The position numbers and the translations under genes were made by a program. Positions 1-11,708 of a stretch of 60,020 nucleotides of DNA are shown here, piece after piece; the stretch's first letter is position 1, and the number at the start of each line of letters is the position of its first letter. Source of the DNA: Gnetum montanum (taxonomy: Eukaryota > Streptophyta > Gnetopsida > Gnetales > Gnetaceae); assembly GCA_015680685.1 (NCBI GenBank), contig MNCI01013697.1:12281-72300 (forward strand). The letters run 5' to 3'. The notes under the pieces were generated by a model. It saw only the letters and a program-made list of their open reading frames with translations. It was not told the DNA's origin and made no database searches.

Positions 1-1
1 A

Positions 2-127
2 GTAGGACCATCAGAAACAATAGGAATGGAGTATCAACTAGTCAATGAGGTTGATGACACTGTCATAGAGGCAGAATTCATGCAAGTTGATGCTCCAAAT
101 GAAGCTCAAGAGAACATTGCACCATGA
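2..127 (+). CDS. C-terminal end of an unrecognised reading frame (partial, enters from the left edge)
   Basis: The first 123 bases read without a stop as 41 codons and then end in TGA at 125-127. The peptide is acidic and hydrophilic (it contains NEVDDTVIEAEF and ends QENIAP), unlike the low-complexity chance ORFs nearby. It could be the last exon of a host gene or of a transposon protein. No family is recognisable from so short a piece, and the upstream part lies outside the window. Sequence after the stop becomes AT-rich and non-coding, as a 3' UTR would. Confidence 0.25.
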   Translation, partial: VGPSETIGMEYQLVNEVDDTVIEAEFMQVDAPNEAQENIAP

Positions 128-829
128 TTTGGCTAGACTATTTTGTCTTTGTATATGTATTTGGTGATAGTTGTCTCTGACATACCTTCATGATGATATT
201 TATTAATAGCATGATCTCTTACATTGCACAAAAGTATAAAAATGGTGAGCTATGAACTTAGAATTTATTTGTGATTACATATTTACTTAAATGTCCATGG
301 TAATATCATTTTAATTGATGATCTAGTAACAAATGTCTTGAAGGTTAAGCCCCATGTAAAAATGAAAATGTTTCTTGTGATTACATAAAGTTTTGCATTA
401 TTGATGTTAAGATTTTGAAGGTATTTGAAAGATGAAAATTCATGGTCTTATCTTTCCATCTTTATAGTGGCTATCAAGGAAGGCCTTTAGCAAAATTATG
501 GTTCCTTAATATCCTATAGCTAGTGAGTGGCAAGCTTTGTGTAATTTTTGTAGAGTGCAATTTTTCTCATGTTGAACAAATAGTATCATTTTTCATGCAT
601 AAGATTGAAAGTAAGAACAATTTAGTGATGGTGCAATTATTTGGCCCAAGGATGCAATTTAGTCTAGGCTATAGTTGGATTTACTTTATGTACTAATTTG
701 ATGGTTACAAAATAGGAAAATTTAATTTTTATTTAGTGCATCACTGAAATGTGATTGATGTGGGTAACATGTGTAGCACACTCTAACAAAAAGCAAACTA
801 CGAATGACATGCATTTTTCAGTTCAATCA
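128..829. other. Non-coding AT-rich stretch
   Basis: No ORF, RNA gene or repeat structure that I can support. It may include the 3' UTR of the partial frame at 2-127. Confidence 0.4.
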
Positions 830-1245
830 CAAGCCTTATTGTTTTAGTGCTATAGGATTGCAAGCATGAATGACCTCATAGTTTGAAACCAAAACTAATG
901 ATAAAATAGTGTGAGGGATCTTGGGACTTGTAGTCTCTCATAGGGAACATTCGAAACTTCGTTAAACACAATGCTAAAAATATGTAGCTTGCATTCTCCT
1001 CACACTTTTTAGTTTGTGCCCTTTAATGCACTGTAGCATGCATGTGCTCACAATAAAAGTAAACAATGTGAGGACATGCAAACCACATGATTAGGTAGTT
1101 TATATCCAAAAATATGATGGAAATAGTGTTGAAGATATGTGACTCACATTCATCTCTTAGTGTGTAATTTATGCCATGTGAAGCACTACAACATGCATGT
1201 GCTCACACTACAAGTGAACAGTTTGACATCATTCGAGATGTAGTT
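830..1245. repeat. Imperfect tandem duplication, period about 155 bp
   Basis: The word CATGCATGTGCTCACA occurs at about 1037 and again at about 1192 in similar surroundings (a 'tgtg...ctcacatt' block before it and 'aagt(g/a)aaca' after it). An older, more diverged third unit can be followed back to about 880. The units carry ATAGTG followed by a CTC(A/G)CA-like word, as in the other arrays of this segment. Confidence 0.5.
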
Positions 1246-1355
1246 GATATTTGAAATTACATGGAGATAATCCTAGAGCATTCAGATTGCACCAATCTTG
1301 TAGTACCCCAAGTAAGGAAATAAAATTTAGGCCCTTCTCTTATTAAGTGTAGTTC

Positions 1356-2935
1356 AGCTTGTACTTCCACTTGAATGACCCTTTACCTTCTAGAAGCCAT
1401 GATCTTGATGTAATAGTTCCCTTCTAAAAGGTCTTAATGAAATCTGGTTGATCCTCATCCTTTTAGATGATCTTATTCCTTCTAGTAGCTTCAAATTAAA
1501 AATGATATTACCCTTATGGAAGGCTTGGGTTCCTTCAGGTTGCAACTTTAGATAGGTGCTACTTGCACCTTCATGAAAGTCAGCTTGTACTTCTAATTAG
1601 ATGGCACTCTACTTTCTAGAAGCCATGATCTCAAAGCAATAGTTTTCTTTTGAAAGGTCTTAATGCCATCTGGTTGATCCTCATCCTTCTGAATGACCTT
1701 ATTCCATATAGTAGCATCAAATTAAAAGAAATATTTTCCTTTTAGAAGGCCTGGGTGCCTTTTAGTTGGGATTGCGGTAAGGTGCTACTTGCACCTCCAC
1801 ATAGTTTGGCTTGTACTTCCAACTAGATGATCCTCTATCTTTTGGAAGCCATAATCTTCGAGCATTAGTTTCCTTCTAGAAGTTCTTTATGCCATTTGGT
1901 TGATCCTCACCATTTTAGATGACCTTATTCCTTCCAGTAGCCTCAAATTAAAAGTGACTTTTTCCTTCCAAAAGGCCTACGTACCTTTCAGTTGGGATTA
2001 TAGAAGGATGCTACTTGCACCTCCACATAGTTCAACTTGTACTTCCAACCAGATGGTACTCTACCTTTCAAAAGCCATGATCTTAGAGTAATAGTTTCCT
2101 TTTAAAAGGTCATAGTGCCACCTAGTTGATCTTCATCCTTCTAGATGACCTTATTCCTTATGTAGCCTCAAATTAAAAGCAAGTTCTCCCTACCTTTTGG
2201 AAGCTATGATCTTACAACAGCAATTCCTTACTGGAAAGTCTTAATGTCATCTAGTTGATCCACATTTTTCTAGATGACCTTATTCCTTCTAGTAGCCTCA
2301 AAGTACAAGCAATTTTTTCCTTCCAAAAAGGCCTGGGTGCCTTGTAGTTGGGATTACAATAGGATGCTACTTGCACCGCCATGTAGTTTAGCTTGTGCTT
2401 CAAATTGGATGGCCTTATGCCTTCTAGAAGCCATGATCATGGTGTGTTAGTTCCCTTTCAAAAGGCCTTAATGTCATCTAGTTGGTCCTCATCCTTTTGG
2501 ATGTCCTTATTCCTTCCGATAGCCTGAAATTACAAGTGATTTTTTCCTTCCAAAAGACCTAGGTACCTTCTAGTTGGGACTACAGTAGGGTGCCATTTGC
2601 ACCTCCATGTAGTTTAGCTTGTACTTCCAACTAGATGGTCGTTTGCCTTCTAGTAGCCATGATCTTAGAGCATTAGTTCCCTTTCTAAAGGTCTTAATGC
2701 CATCCAATTGATCCTCACCCTTTCGAATGATCTTATTCCTTTTGGTAGCCTAAAATTACAAGTGATTTTTCTCTTCTAGAAGGCCTTGGTGCCTTTTGGT
2801 TGGGACTATAGAAGAGTGCTACTTGCATCTCCACACATTTCAATGTATACTTCTAACTAAATGATCCTTTGCCTTTCAGTAGCCATGATCTTGGAGCAAT
2901 AGTTCCCTTCTAGAAGGTCTTAATGCCATCCAGTA
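1356..2935. repeat. 226-bp tandem array (six full units plus two partial)
   Basis: The word 'gcttgtacttccaa' and close variants start at 1356, 1582, 1808, 2034, 2390, 2616 and 2842. All intervals are exactly 226 bp except 2034 to 2390, which is 226+130 and marks an internally truncated unit (break near 2190). Each unit carries three imperfect palindromes of the form CCTTCTAGAAGGC. Units differ by scattered substitutions, so the array is old but length-conserved. Short ORFs inside it (for example 1900-2091) are by-products of the repeat. Confidence 0.92.
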
Positions 2936-2989
2936 TAAACTGGTGATCCTACACATTGCATTACCCTTGCAATGTGTGTAGTAGACCAC

Positions 2990-3480
2990 TATGGAAGATG
3001 GTGCAAGTTGCATTTCCCTCGCATCCTGAAATAGATATCATTAGAGCACATTGCATTACCCTGTGGTTTGCATATCCCTCATAGCCTAAAGAAAATCCTA
3101 GAATGACATAGTGCATTACCTTGTGAGTCACATGTCCATTGCATTCTAAAACAGAGACCTTTAGATGACATTGCAAAACCCTATAATCCACGTAGCACTC
3201 ACAACCTGAAAGAAAAGACTTGTAGGTCATAGTGCATTACCATGCAAGTTGCGTTTTCCTTGTGATCTCGAATAGTGATAGAAAACGATAGTGTGACACC
3301 TTGCAAGGTACATATNGCAATTTATGCCTAAGGGTTGTGATGTCATGCGAATCGCAGTCTCATTTAGGACTACAGTAACATGTGGTATGCATGTCATTGC
3401 AATCTACAACTAAAGATTGAACATTATAAAGTGCAATGCCCTACATTTTGCAATGGCTCGTAGAACAAGTAAGTGAGGAT
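2990..3480. repeat. 60-bp tandem array
   Basis: Phased words TTGCATTACC / GTGCATTACC / TTGCAAAACC / GTGCATTACC / GTGTGACACC fall at 3051, 3111, 3171, 3232 and 3291, a period of 60 (once 61). Each unit also carries a middle block like 'catatccctcatagcctaaa'. It starts directly after the 226-bp array and fades out near 3480. One ambiguous base (n) lies at 3316. Confidence 0.85.
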
Positions 3481-3919
3481 AGTGCAACACACATGTTAAT
3501 GGAAATCAATTAAAACTATTACCTTTGAGATTAGAAATTAGTATTTTATATCTTTCAATACTGGATTTTTGTTTTGAGCATATTTTTGAAGCTTTTGTTT
3601 AATCATGAGTATTAGAGTTGTCATAACATATGAGCCACAGTTAAGGATGAGTTATTAGACCAAAAATGTTAAAAATGTTGTAACATTACACATAGCTTTC
3701 CAAAAATGAGAAAGATATTCATTATAGCCAAAATCATTTACAAAGTTATGGAAGAGATGCATTTTAAAAGATAATACCATGAGCAAAATGAAATGCATCA
3801 TGGTCTGGTCAATGATTGTAATCAGATTTTCATACATCACTTAACACACATGGACCATGTTCACTATAGTTTTCATTTATCATATGTTGCAAACACTTAT
3901 TTTTCCAAACTTTATGAAC
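3481..3919. other. AT-rich spacer
   Basis: No feature recognised. It lies just past the 3' end of the minus-strand ULP1 pseudogene and may be its trailer. Confidence 0.35.
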
Positions 3920-6215
3920 TCAAGGATAACTTAGAATTTCTTGTATGATAGTCTTCCTATACACTAAAACATAACCAAAAGTAAATTTCAACTCCTTATA
4001 GAGTACCAAGTGATGCATAAAGATAATTGTATACACTCCATAGTCATATCCATTTTCTTGTTTGGGAAGACCTTCTACTATAATTACATTTCATTTTGAA
4101 GCTACTTTCTTCCTCTTTCCCTTGACATTCATAACAACATCAAAGAAAACAAACTCCCATCAAATAAACACTCAATATACTTTAGCATCACTTTTTTGAC
4201 TACTACAAAATGTTATGTAGAAGGCATTGAATCATACACCAAAATTTTATATGATAGTACGACAACAACAACAAGAACTCAATGTCCAGCAATGTTGCAA
4301 GGAAGATAGAAGAATGTGTGTTCGGATTGCAATAACTCATCTCAACATGTTGTATCTTTAAGATCTTTAATAATATCTATTTTTACAACAAAATCATCAA
4401 CATATTCTTCAACTAATGTACCACTTTTAGCATTGATGATGTATTTTGCTGCTATTCTTTGATTTATGTTTTGATTGGTTTTTCTGAGCCACCTACATCT
4501 TGCTCTCAAAGGACTTTTCATAACATTAAAACATAGTCTTGAAAATGAAATATTTTGTATTTTGAAATTCGTGAGAGCCATAGAGAGACTTCGGAAGTTC
4601 CTTCAAGTGCATGATGTAGATATCAATGATGTCATCATCTAGCCATTCTTTCCACTCTTTTTTTTAATATAAATTTTTAAAAGAGAATCTTGTGGCAACA
4701 TATGGGAAAAATGATGTCCTCACAACCTCTTTATTGTCAACCAAAACAGAAACAACCAATTTCATCACTTTGTCAATTATTGCACATTCATTAATTATTG
4801 GCATTTTGAAATCAACATTGGCATCTATTGAAAGCTGGAAAAATCAAATAATAAACTCAAACAACATTTTACTATTATTATTTCATACATATAATAAGAC
4901 TATAGTAACAAAAAAGTCAAAATTTTTAATTTTTAAATGTAACAAATGCAACAACAATATCAACTTTACTTGTTACTTTATGGATCACTTGTTCTTTGTT
5001 AGACTCATCAAAAGTAAATAATCTCTTGGATGCTTTGGATGTACCCATATCATCCAAATCTATTACACACATTGACATTAAGGATATTAAAAGAGGAGCT
5101 TCCAAAAATAATAAAGATTTAAAGAAATACAGAAAATGTACAACATCATACCATTTTTAGAGTCTTCTGTGATGTTGCTTTTATCAAGGTGAATGTTTTT
5201 GGCCACTAATGCATTTCTTAGCACACACATATTTTAGTATTCAGTGCTACAATTTCATCACCCATTTTCTGATTCTAATAAAGAAGCTTGTTCATGCAAC
5301 TATTTTCATTGGCCACAAAGCTCTCTATTTTTGCCTTCATTCATTGTTCTCTTCCACCAATCGAGACTTGTTGGATTTCAGCTTCTTCACAATGTTCCAA
5401 AGTGTTGCATTGCTTTTAAAATATTGATGTAATGTTTGAATTACATTATCTAACTTGCCTTTGATTACTTTCAAAGAACATTTGTCATGATGACACACAC
5501 CTTGCACAGAAGGCTTATCATTTTCTTTCACATTAGTTGAGCTTTTAGGCCTCTCAGACAATATACATTATTGAAAATGCTATTATGCTTCAACTTCACT
5601 ATATCTTGAAGTTGGGCAAGGATAAACTGTATGTTGTATTTCTTTAATAATTTGGTCATAATAATTAGAAAGCCTAGAGACTCTCTAACATCATGAAGCT
5701 ACCATGCCCTTCCACACCTCCTTATCTCATATAGTGTGGTCACTAGAATATCAAAAGGAAGACCTTCATTATTATCCAATGCCCACATCAGTAAAATTGC
5801 ATTGTTAGAAATCTTAGCTTTTACTGCTTTTACTAGAAATAAATCCCACTACATAAATTTCAAGAGCAATAGCAACTATGGATAGCAATTTGGATTGCTA
5901 TATCTCTTATCAAATTTTTGGGCATATTGAATTAAGTGATTTTCACTTTTTTTTTCACCTTCGTTCCTTAATAGCTGGCTCATTATGACATGGAACTTGT
6001 ATGATATTTGCAATATCATTTACATTTAAGATGAAATTTTGACCTTATATAGTGGCTTGCAAAGTATTTACTCCATCTGAGGCAACCATTAGTCAACCAT
6101 TCATAAAAATTATAAACAACATTTTTATCATAGTAAACTTTAATTATCATCCAATAATATATTCCAATTCTCTTTAACTTAGGAAAAATAGACATTTCTG
6201 GCAACTCCAAAATAG
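3920..6215 (-). pseudogene. ULP1/SENP-like (C48) cysteine protease pseudogene, probably transposon-derived
   Basis: Read on the minus strand, several pieces line up with a ULP1-type peptidase. An N-terminal block near 4610-4680 reads KEWLDDDIIDIYI. The catalytic His lies in NIAGH (about 4275-4300) and is followed by a stop where the family has Trp. The Asp lies in VYDSMPS (about 4221-4245). The last block, QENGYDYGVYTI (about 4027-4065), has Tyr where the catalytic Cys belongs. A splice acceptor (TTTTTCCAG) precedes an exon starting at 4844. Upstream, 5337-5561 is charged and possibly coiled-coil, and 5560-6215 has pieces resembling the N-terminal domain of plant transposon proteins (FYEWLTNG; VNDIANIIQVP). 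ULP1 enzymes cut SUMO-type conjugates, and such domains are common in plant transposons. Stops, a frameshift and the lost Cys make this copy inactive. Confidence 0.65.
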
Positions 6216-6479
6216 TTTGAACATTACATTCACAAACTAAGGTAATAGCTACAATTTCGAAGATTCAATACCATTTAGAATAACATAACACAAACAAAAT
6301 TGTAAACAAGTGTAGTAATATATTTTTGAAATAATTATAATTCAAAATAAAAGAACTACCCACATGGAAGATTTCTTTGGCTAGTGCCTTTGGCTTTCAC
6401 AACACTCATGATTGGATATAACTTTGAAAAAAATTTTCCAACTATAGCTATGTTGCATTAAAATTAACATTATTATCAC

Positions 6480-6910
6480 ACATTAGAAATAGTGCTACAC
6501 GATTGCAGGTCACAATTCACTTGTAGTCATACTACTAGCAAACTACGAGGTGCAGTTCTTGCACAATCATAAACTAAAGAAAAAATAAAAAAATAGTGCC
6601 ACTTAACTACGGATCACAATGTGGTTGTATTTTTCCAAATATATTAAAATTCAATAAACAACACAAGGTGTACGTCTCTTGCAATCAAATACAAAGATAT
6701 TAACAAATAGTGCCATGAAACTATGACTCGCAATGTGGCCACAGTTTACAAATTAAAATACTTTGACACTACAATGCGAGGCATAGGTCTCTCACAATCG
6801 AAAACTGTGACATAAAATGATAGTGTAACAAAACTGCACTTCGCAGTATGGTCATAGACCACCATTAACAAAATGGGAAAAATGCAAAACCATGTGAATC
6901 GTAGTGAATT
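6480..6910. repeat. Tandem array, period about 103-115 bp
   Basis: The block AATAGTGCYA...GACTCGCAATGTGG recurs at about 6489, 6591, 6705 and 6820, each copy followed by an AT-rich half and a 'gtctctcacaatc'-type word. Divergence is high. The stretch 6216-6479 before it and 6911-7370 after it show nothing I can name. Confidence 0.65.
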
Positions 6911-7818
6911 GAGAGGCTTTTGTAATAATGTAAAAGGAAGAAGAAGCTATTTTTATTTAAATAGTATAGAGAGGCTTTGATTGAAAAGAAAATTATGTAT
7001 TTGCAGCTATTCATCATCATTTCGAATACATAACTAGTAAAGGAGAAATGGGATTTAATTGTTCAAAAGTTGAGACAGGTAGATGCTAAAAATTGATGGT
7101 GTACAATAGTACAACATCACTCATCAAATTTTGTAGTCATATTGTTAAGCATCCTTAGAAATTTTCAACTTTCAATTTGTAACATATTTATATTATTGAC
7201 ATGAGTTCAAGCCTGGACATACCCACTAAAAGAGGTTAGGGCTTTGCTCATCTACCAACCCTCCTAGGACCTTGCATAGTGGTATGAACATTTTAGCTTT
7301 GGTAATGATCATTTTAAATTCTCTTTAGAATGCCATTTTTATACAAAGTATGGGCTTCTACCAATGTAAATGCACACAAATTTCTTATGCTTGTATATAT
7401 CAAACCAACTCATCGTTTATTGCTATGAAACAATTAAAGAATTCCTTAATCACTACTACTCAAAGGTAATGGATTTGCCTTTTGCATTCCTTCAATCTTC
7501 TCATTCTAGCACCAATCTTGTAACCAAAAATAAAAAAATAATTTTGGGAGATGATGTCCACATCAAACCTCCCTTTTCAAAATCAAATTATTCTAAACTT
7601 GAAATATGCACAAAGAAATGTTTTCCTTCCATAAATGCATTATCTCCTATCAGTCATTGTGGAGATTCCATAGTTTGTGAATATAACTAAAATAATTTTA
7701 CATCATCTATCTTGTTATGATGAATCCTAGTTTGATGAAAAAAAGGTAATAAGGGATGTGGTCTAGGTAGGGTTAGGATCCATAATTTCTCCATGAACAA
7801 AGTATTATATAATCACAT
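6911..7818. other. Spacer left of element A
   Basis: It holds one uninterrupted frame (7370-7690) without recognisable domain or codon character, and a decayed GAGTTCAAGCCT word at about 7204 reminiscent of a tRNA-type B box. No gene can be supported. Confidence 0.35.
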
Positions 7819-8638
7819 TGATGAGGCACATTCACGGGCTACCTCGATGCATGATCTGATATGTTGATGTGACCTTGTTGACGTAGTGTCTGTCTTTGCT
7901 TATAAATATGTGTTCACTAGCGATATTTATGGCATTCTATAGTTAGTATCCTAGTGAAGCTCTTGCATTTTAGTCATCTGAAAGTTAGAATATTTTCTAA
8001 GTGCCCATAGTAGGAGTGAAAAGTGTACGGATCTTTGTTCAAATACTAATGTACTTGAGCACCTTAGTGTGATTGGCAATAAAGAAAAGCTTTCTTCATA
8101 AACCTTGCAACATTTGGAATTAGGTTCATGTTTACTTTAAATACATTTATCATTTGAGGAATTTACTTTAATGCATTAGATTAATTAAATAAATAGTAGT
8201 TAATTAATATATATAAGTATGATCATTTCGAGCATATGTTAACATTTGGTAATCCTAGTAGTGCGTAACACTTACTAATCAAGTAACGTTATAACATGGT
8301 TCAAGATGTGTATGGTAAATGGAAATGGATGCTTTTGTTAGGATTAGTTTAGATATTAGTTAGTCCTTATATTACTTAAACATTTAATTACTTTATTTTC
8401 TAGCACCTAGGCAATTTAAACAATAAATATAAAATGATAAAAATCATATGCCTTAGTTACACTTAACCATACACTTGCACTTCACAAGTGAAATTGAGAA
8501 GACAATGATCATGTCTATTAGATTCACTTCCTAGAACTAGTGTACTTAGAGAGATAAAGTCTATAGAATTTGACTAGATCACATAGTGAATGCTAGTGAT
8601 TCATATGGTTGGGCGTAGGGTATACTCACTACTCATCA
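7819..8638 (+). repeat. Element A 5' LTR
   Basis: Matches 34642-35515 along most of its length. TATA box TATAAATA at 7901-7908. It is about 50 bp shorter than the 3' copy because it lacks part of the GATCC/GACATGATC repeat block upstream of the TATA box. It ends CTCATCA directly before the primer site. Confidence 0.92.
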
Positions 8639-8639
8639 T

Positions 8640-8657
8640 TGACACCATTGCGAGGGA
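8640..8657 (+). other. Element A primer binding site (tRNA-Asp type)
   Basis: TGACACCATTGCGAGGGA, one base after the LTR, is a decayed form of TGGCGCCGTTGCCGGGGA, the primer site usual in Athila elements. The same site is present at the ends of elements B and D. Confidence 0.75.
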
Positions 8658-8737
8658 GTTTAGGTAGCTATGTGAGCTTTCTAAGAGTTACCAAAATTAT
8701 TCAAAGACATTATAGTGAACCTTAAAGTGGCAATCAT

Positions 8738-8763
8738 TAATAATAATAATAATAATAATAATA
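8738..8763. repeat. (AAT)n microsatellite
   Basis: About eight consecutive AAT/TAA triplets in the leader between primer site and gag of element A. Confidence 0.9.
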
Positions 8764-8797
8764 GTAAAATCACACTAGTTTTTTCTTCAAAACTAAA

Positions 8798-10448
8798 ATG
8801 GCTTCTTCTCATAGGGTTGAATCTCCATCACTGTTCGAGCATACATCTAATCAACAAAGCCATGGAGGGTCAAATCATCCAGTGCCCCAACAATGTAGAG
8901 TGATATATACTCATGCTGATGAGTATGTGCTAGACTTCACCTTCATCTTGCATTAGGATGAATAATTGTAGTGGAGGGAAATATTATGTTGCTGCTTGAT
9001 CGATTAGTCCTTGCGATGCTACTCCAAACTCTTATGAGGTTGGGCATCTAGGGGCTTAATGCTGAATACGTTATGTAGGACCATGACTATTAGGATTATC
9101 ATCCCACTAGGCACAACATAAGAAAGATCAGTAGCAAGAGATGTGTTATGAAGCATTGCAAGGAAAATAGTTTAATAACCTCCCGGTCCTACTGGGCTAC
9201 AAAGAAAGTGAGGATCCCTTCTCTAAGGATTTTCAAAACATTGACTTTCATCCCCTTGTCTTTGATGAGGAAGGTATGAACTAGAATTTACATTCTACTA
9301 TAAATAATCCTAATCTAGACATTAATGGGTTGCATGACCATGGGGGCTCCATAGGTAAAAGTCAAGGTAGGAATGTGGAGAAGCATCATGATGATGATAG
9401 ACATAATTATCATGACTGTGATTGAAGAAGAAGGGATAGTAGGCACTGTGCTGGTGTTGGTTCTCCTCCCTCTTCTCCTTTGACATCCTCATCCTCTTCC
9501 TTGTCTAGCTCTAATTGAAGTTGCAGAGGACGTGACCATGATGGAGGCGACCTGCAAGATAGAGATGATCATAAGGACTGCCAAACTAGTAAAGACCAGG
9601 GGCGTGGGCAATCAAGGAAGGCCCACCACCATGAAATAAGGGATAGTAGAGGACATCATAGGCATCATGGTCATCATAGAGGCCATGACTATGATGAGGC
9701 TTTTCTTGCAACTAGAAACATGTTAAACATTGTAGAAGCCATGATAATTCCAACAAGGCATGTGAAAGACAGTGGAATCAAATGGTTGGATATGAACAAT
9801 ATTCCTAAGTTTGAAGAAGGATACTACTCAAATCCACAGAATCATCTTTAGGTCTTTCACAATGCTTGTGTCTTGTAGAACGTGGAAAATGAATGGAAAA
9901 AGTTAAAGCTATTTCCATGGATGCTCATTAAAGAAGCTAAAAATTGGTGCCAGTTTTTAGAATTGGAATCGATCAGATGATGAAGTATGATGCTTAAGCT
10001 CTTCAACGACAAGTATCAAACATACTCTCGAGTATCCAATATCAAAAAGTAGATCCAAGGGTGGAGACAAGGAACATATGAATTTTTGGATGTGGTCATG
10101 GGTATATATTACTCTTTGTTGCACAAGTGCCTAGGCCCTAGCTTTTCTCAAAGTGAGTAGCTCTATCATATCATAGATGGGATCCGAACAGTAATGAGGA
10201 GAACTTTTTGGGTTTATGCTTAAGGGAGACTTTCAAAACTTAAAGCCCATTAGATCCAAAGACTGATTGAGTAGGTGGCCAAAGAGGAAGATGAGTTGCG
10301 AAAAAGGAAAAATGTAGAGGAGATAATCAAGATCCTTTTATCTAAAAAAAAGAAATCTAATTCTATGACAACAAGGAGGAGGTGAAACACCTCTAATTTT
10401 GGCCTAACACTTTGAAACAAGAACAACTCAAGCTCTTTCAAGCATTCG
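8798..10448 (+). pseudogene. gag: Element A gag, first part
   Basis: The likely start is ATG at 8798 (MASSH...), matched by MSSSH at the start of element B gag, as is the following block EYVLDFTFILH. The capsid region around 9780-10250 has the retrotransposon gag pattern: NIPKFEEGYY, then WKKLKLFPW, then a segment ending in LLHKCLGPSFSQSE. A charged segment follows (VAKEEDELRKRKN, about 10270-10310). Many stops and frame changes interrupt it. Gag would form the particle shell that packages element RNA in the cytoplasm. The frame is cut near 10449 by element C and resumes near 27140. Confidence 0.8.
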
Positions 10449-10477
10449 GGAGGAAAAATTTGACTAAGACATGGAAC

Positions 10478-11330
10478 TCACGCTATCAAGCTAGCTTGCC
10501 CTCAGTGTGAGCAACTTGAAATGGCATCAGGATCAAGTCAAAGGTGGCTCAGTCTGAGGATGCAAGGGATGCTCAAGGATCAATGTTGTGTCTAGTTCAA
10601 AGTTTTAGCATCCAGGGATTCAAATTTTAGGTCAAAAAGTGCAAAATTTCTCACTCACACTAGCAGTGTGAGTACAGTGTGAGTACAACATGATCAACTC
10701 TGATAGCCCCAAAACTATGTTAGAATAATCTAATTTCTAGGGTGTAAGCCATTCACTAATGACCACTCCAAGCTTCAGCATTCGAGAATTCAAATTTAGA
10801 GACAAATTGTTTACATTTTCACACTTACGCTATTACTCACACTGAAGTCACGCTGGCAATATGAGTACAGTGTGAGCAACTTTCAGAGCCTCAAAACTGA
10901 GTCAAAATGATCTGATTTCCAAGGTGCAACTCATCCTTAGGGCTCATTGTTGACAACTTCAGATTTCAGCCTCCAGAATGCTAGATTTTAGGTCCAAAAT
11001 TGCAAGTTCTTGCAGCTCACGTTATGGTCATGCTGCACTCATTCTGGCAGCATGAGTCTAGCGTGAGCTACCAAAAGTGGCTCAAAACAAGTCACTTCCA
11101 ATTTCATATCACTCTTAAGGTCAACCACACAGTCAGACAGCAGTTGCACTCAAGAAATAGGCTTCAAAAATCAAAATTTGGTGGAAAATACGTCATTCTA
11201 GCTCACTTACACTGAGGTCACGCTGATAGCATGAGTGTAGCATGAGTATAGCATGAGTACAGTGTGAGCACGTTGAGGACACACCAAGAAAAAATCAACT
11301 CACGCTAGAAGTTCTAGTCAAGCAAAGAAG
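10478..11330. repeat. U3 tandem units of about 170-190 bp in element C
   Basis: Four successive units each contain a GTGTGAGCAAC-like word, a 'caaaactg(a)gtcaaaatgatc' block, a 'cattcgagaattcaaattttagg' block and a CTCAC(A/G)CT word. The phase word (a)tttaggtc(c)aaaa falls at about 10625, 10793, 10985 and 11170. Confidence 0.6.
11228..11271. repeat. 11-bp tandem repeat in element C U3
   Basis: Four contiguous 11-mers: AGCATGAGTGT, AGCATGAGTAT, AGCATGAGTAC, AGTGTGAGCAC. The word also occurs singly or paired in each larger U3 unit, so it is a candidate enhancer motif of the LTR. Confidence 0.85.
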
Positions 11331-11700
11331 CCTCAAATAGCCACAAAGCCACTTAGATCGACATCCTATAGTAGTCAATTCAGAGATTGAGAAGATTCAA
11401 GCGAGCCAGAGTCAATTTCTCTTGTTGTACATTATCATTCTCATTGTAAATTTTCATCATTTATGAGCTTGTCAAGTTCTTACACTCCAAAATTGTATGT
11501 GCTTCCATGAGTGTAAGCTAGCTTGAGTAAGCCAAAACATGTTGTAAGATATAATGCACCTGGTCGAAAATGTACCCTGCCCACACACGTCCAACTCACA
11601 TACAGCTATCCATCAGACACATGTCACACAATCCATTTTCCTGTCATCTCTCAACCATTGATTCCATCCATGAATTCTATGCCTGAACCTAGCCAAACAC

Positions 11701-11708
11701 TATAAATA
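11701..11708 (+). promoter_or_regulatory. TATA box of element C LTR
   Basis: TATAAATA within CACTATAAATACCC, following a non-repetitive promoter-like segment. The start of transcription would be about 30 bp downstream, defining the R region. Confidence 0.6.

Noticed and set aside
4692-5432. Plus-strand ORFs of 62-109 codons
   Set aside because: Shadows of the minus-strand ULP1 pseudogene exons.
7370-7690. 106-codon ORF left of element A
   Set aside because: No recognisable motif, no homologous copy in the window and ordinary AT-rich composition.
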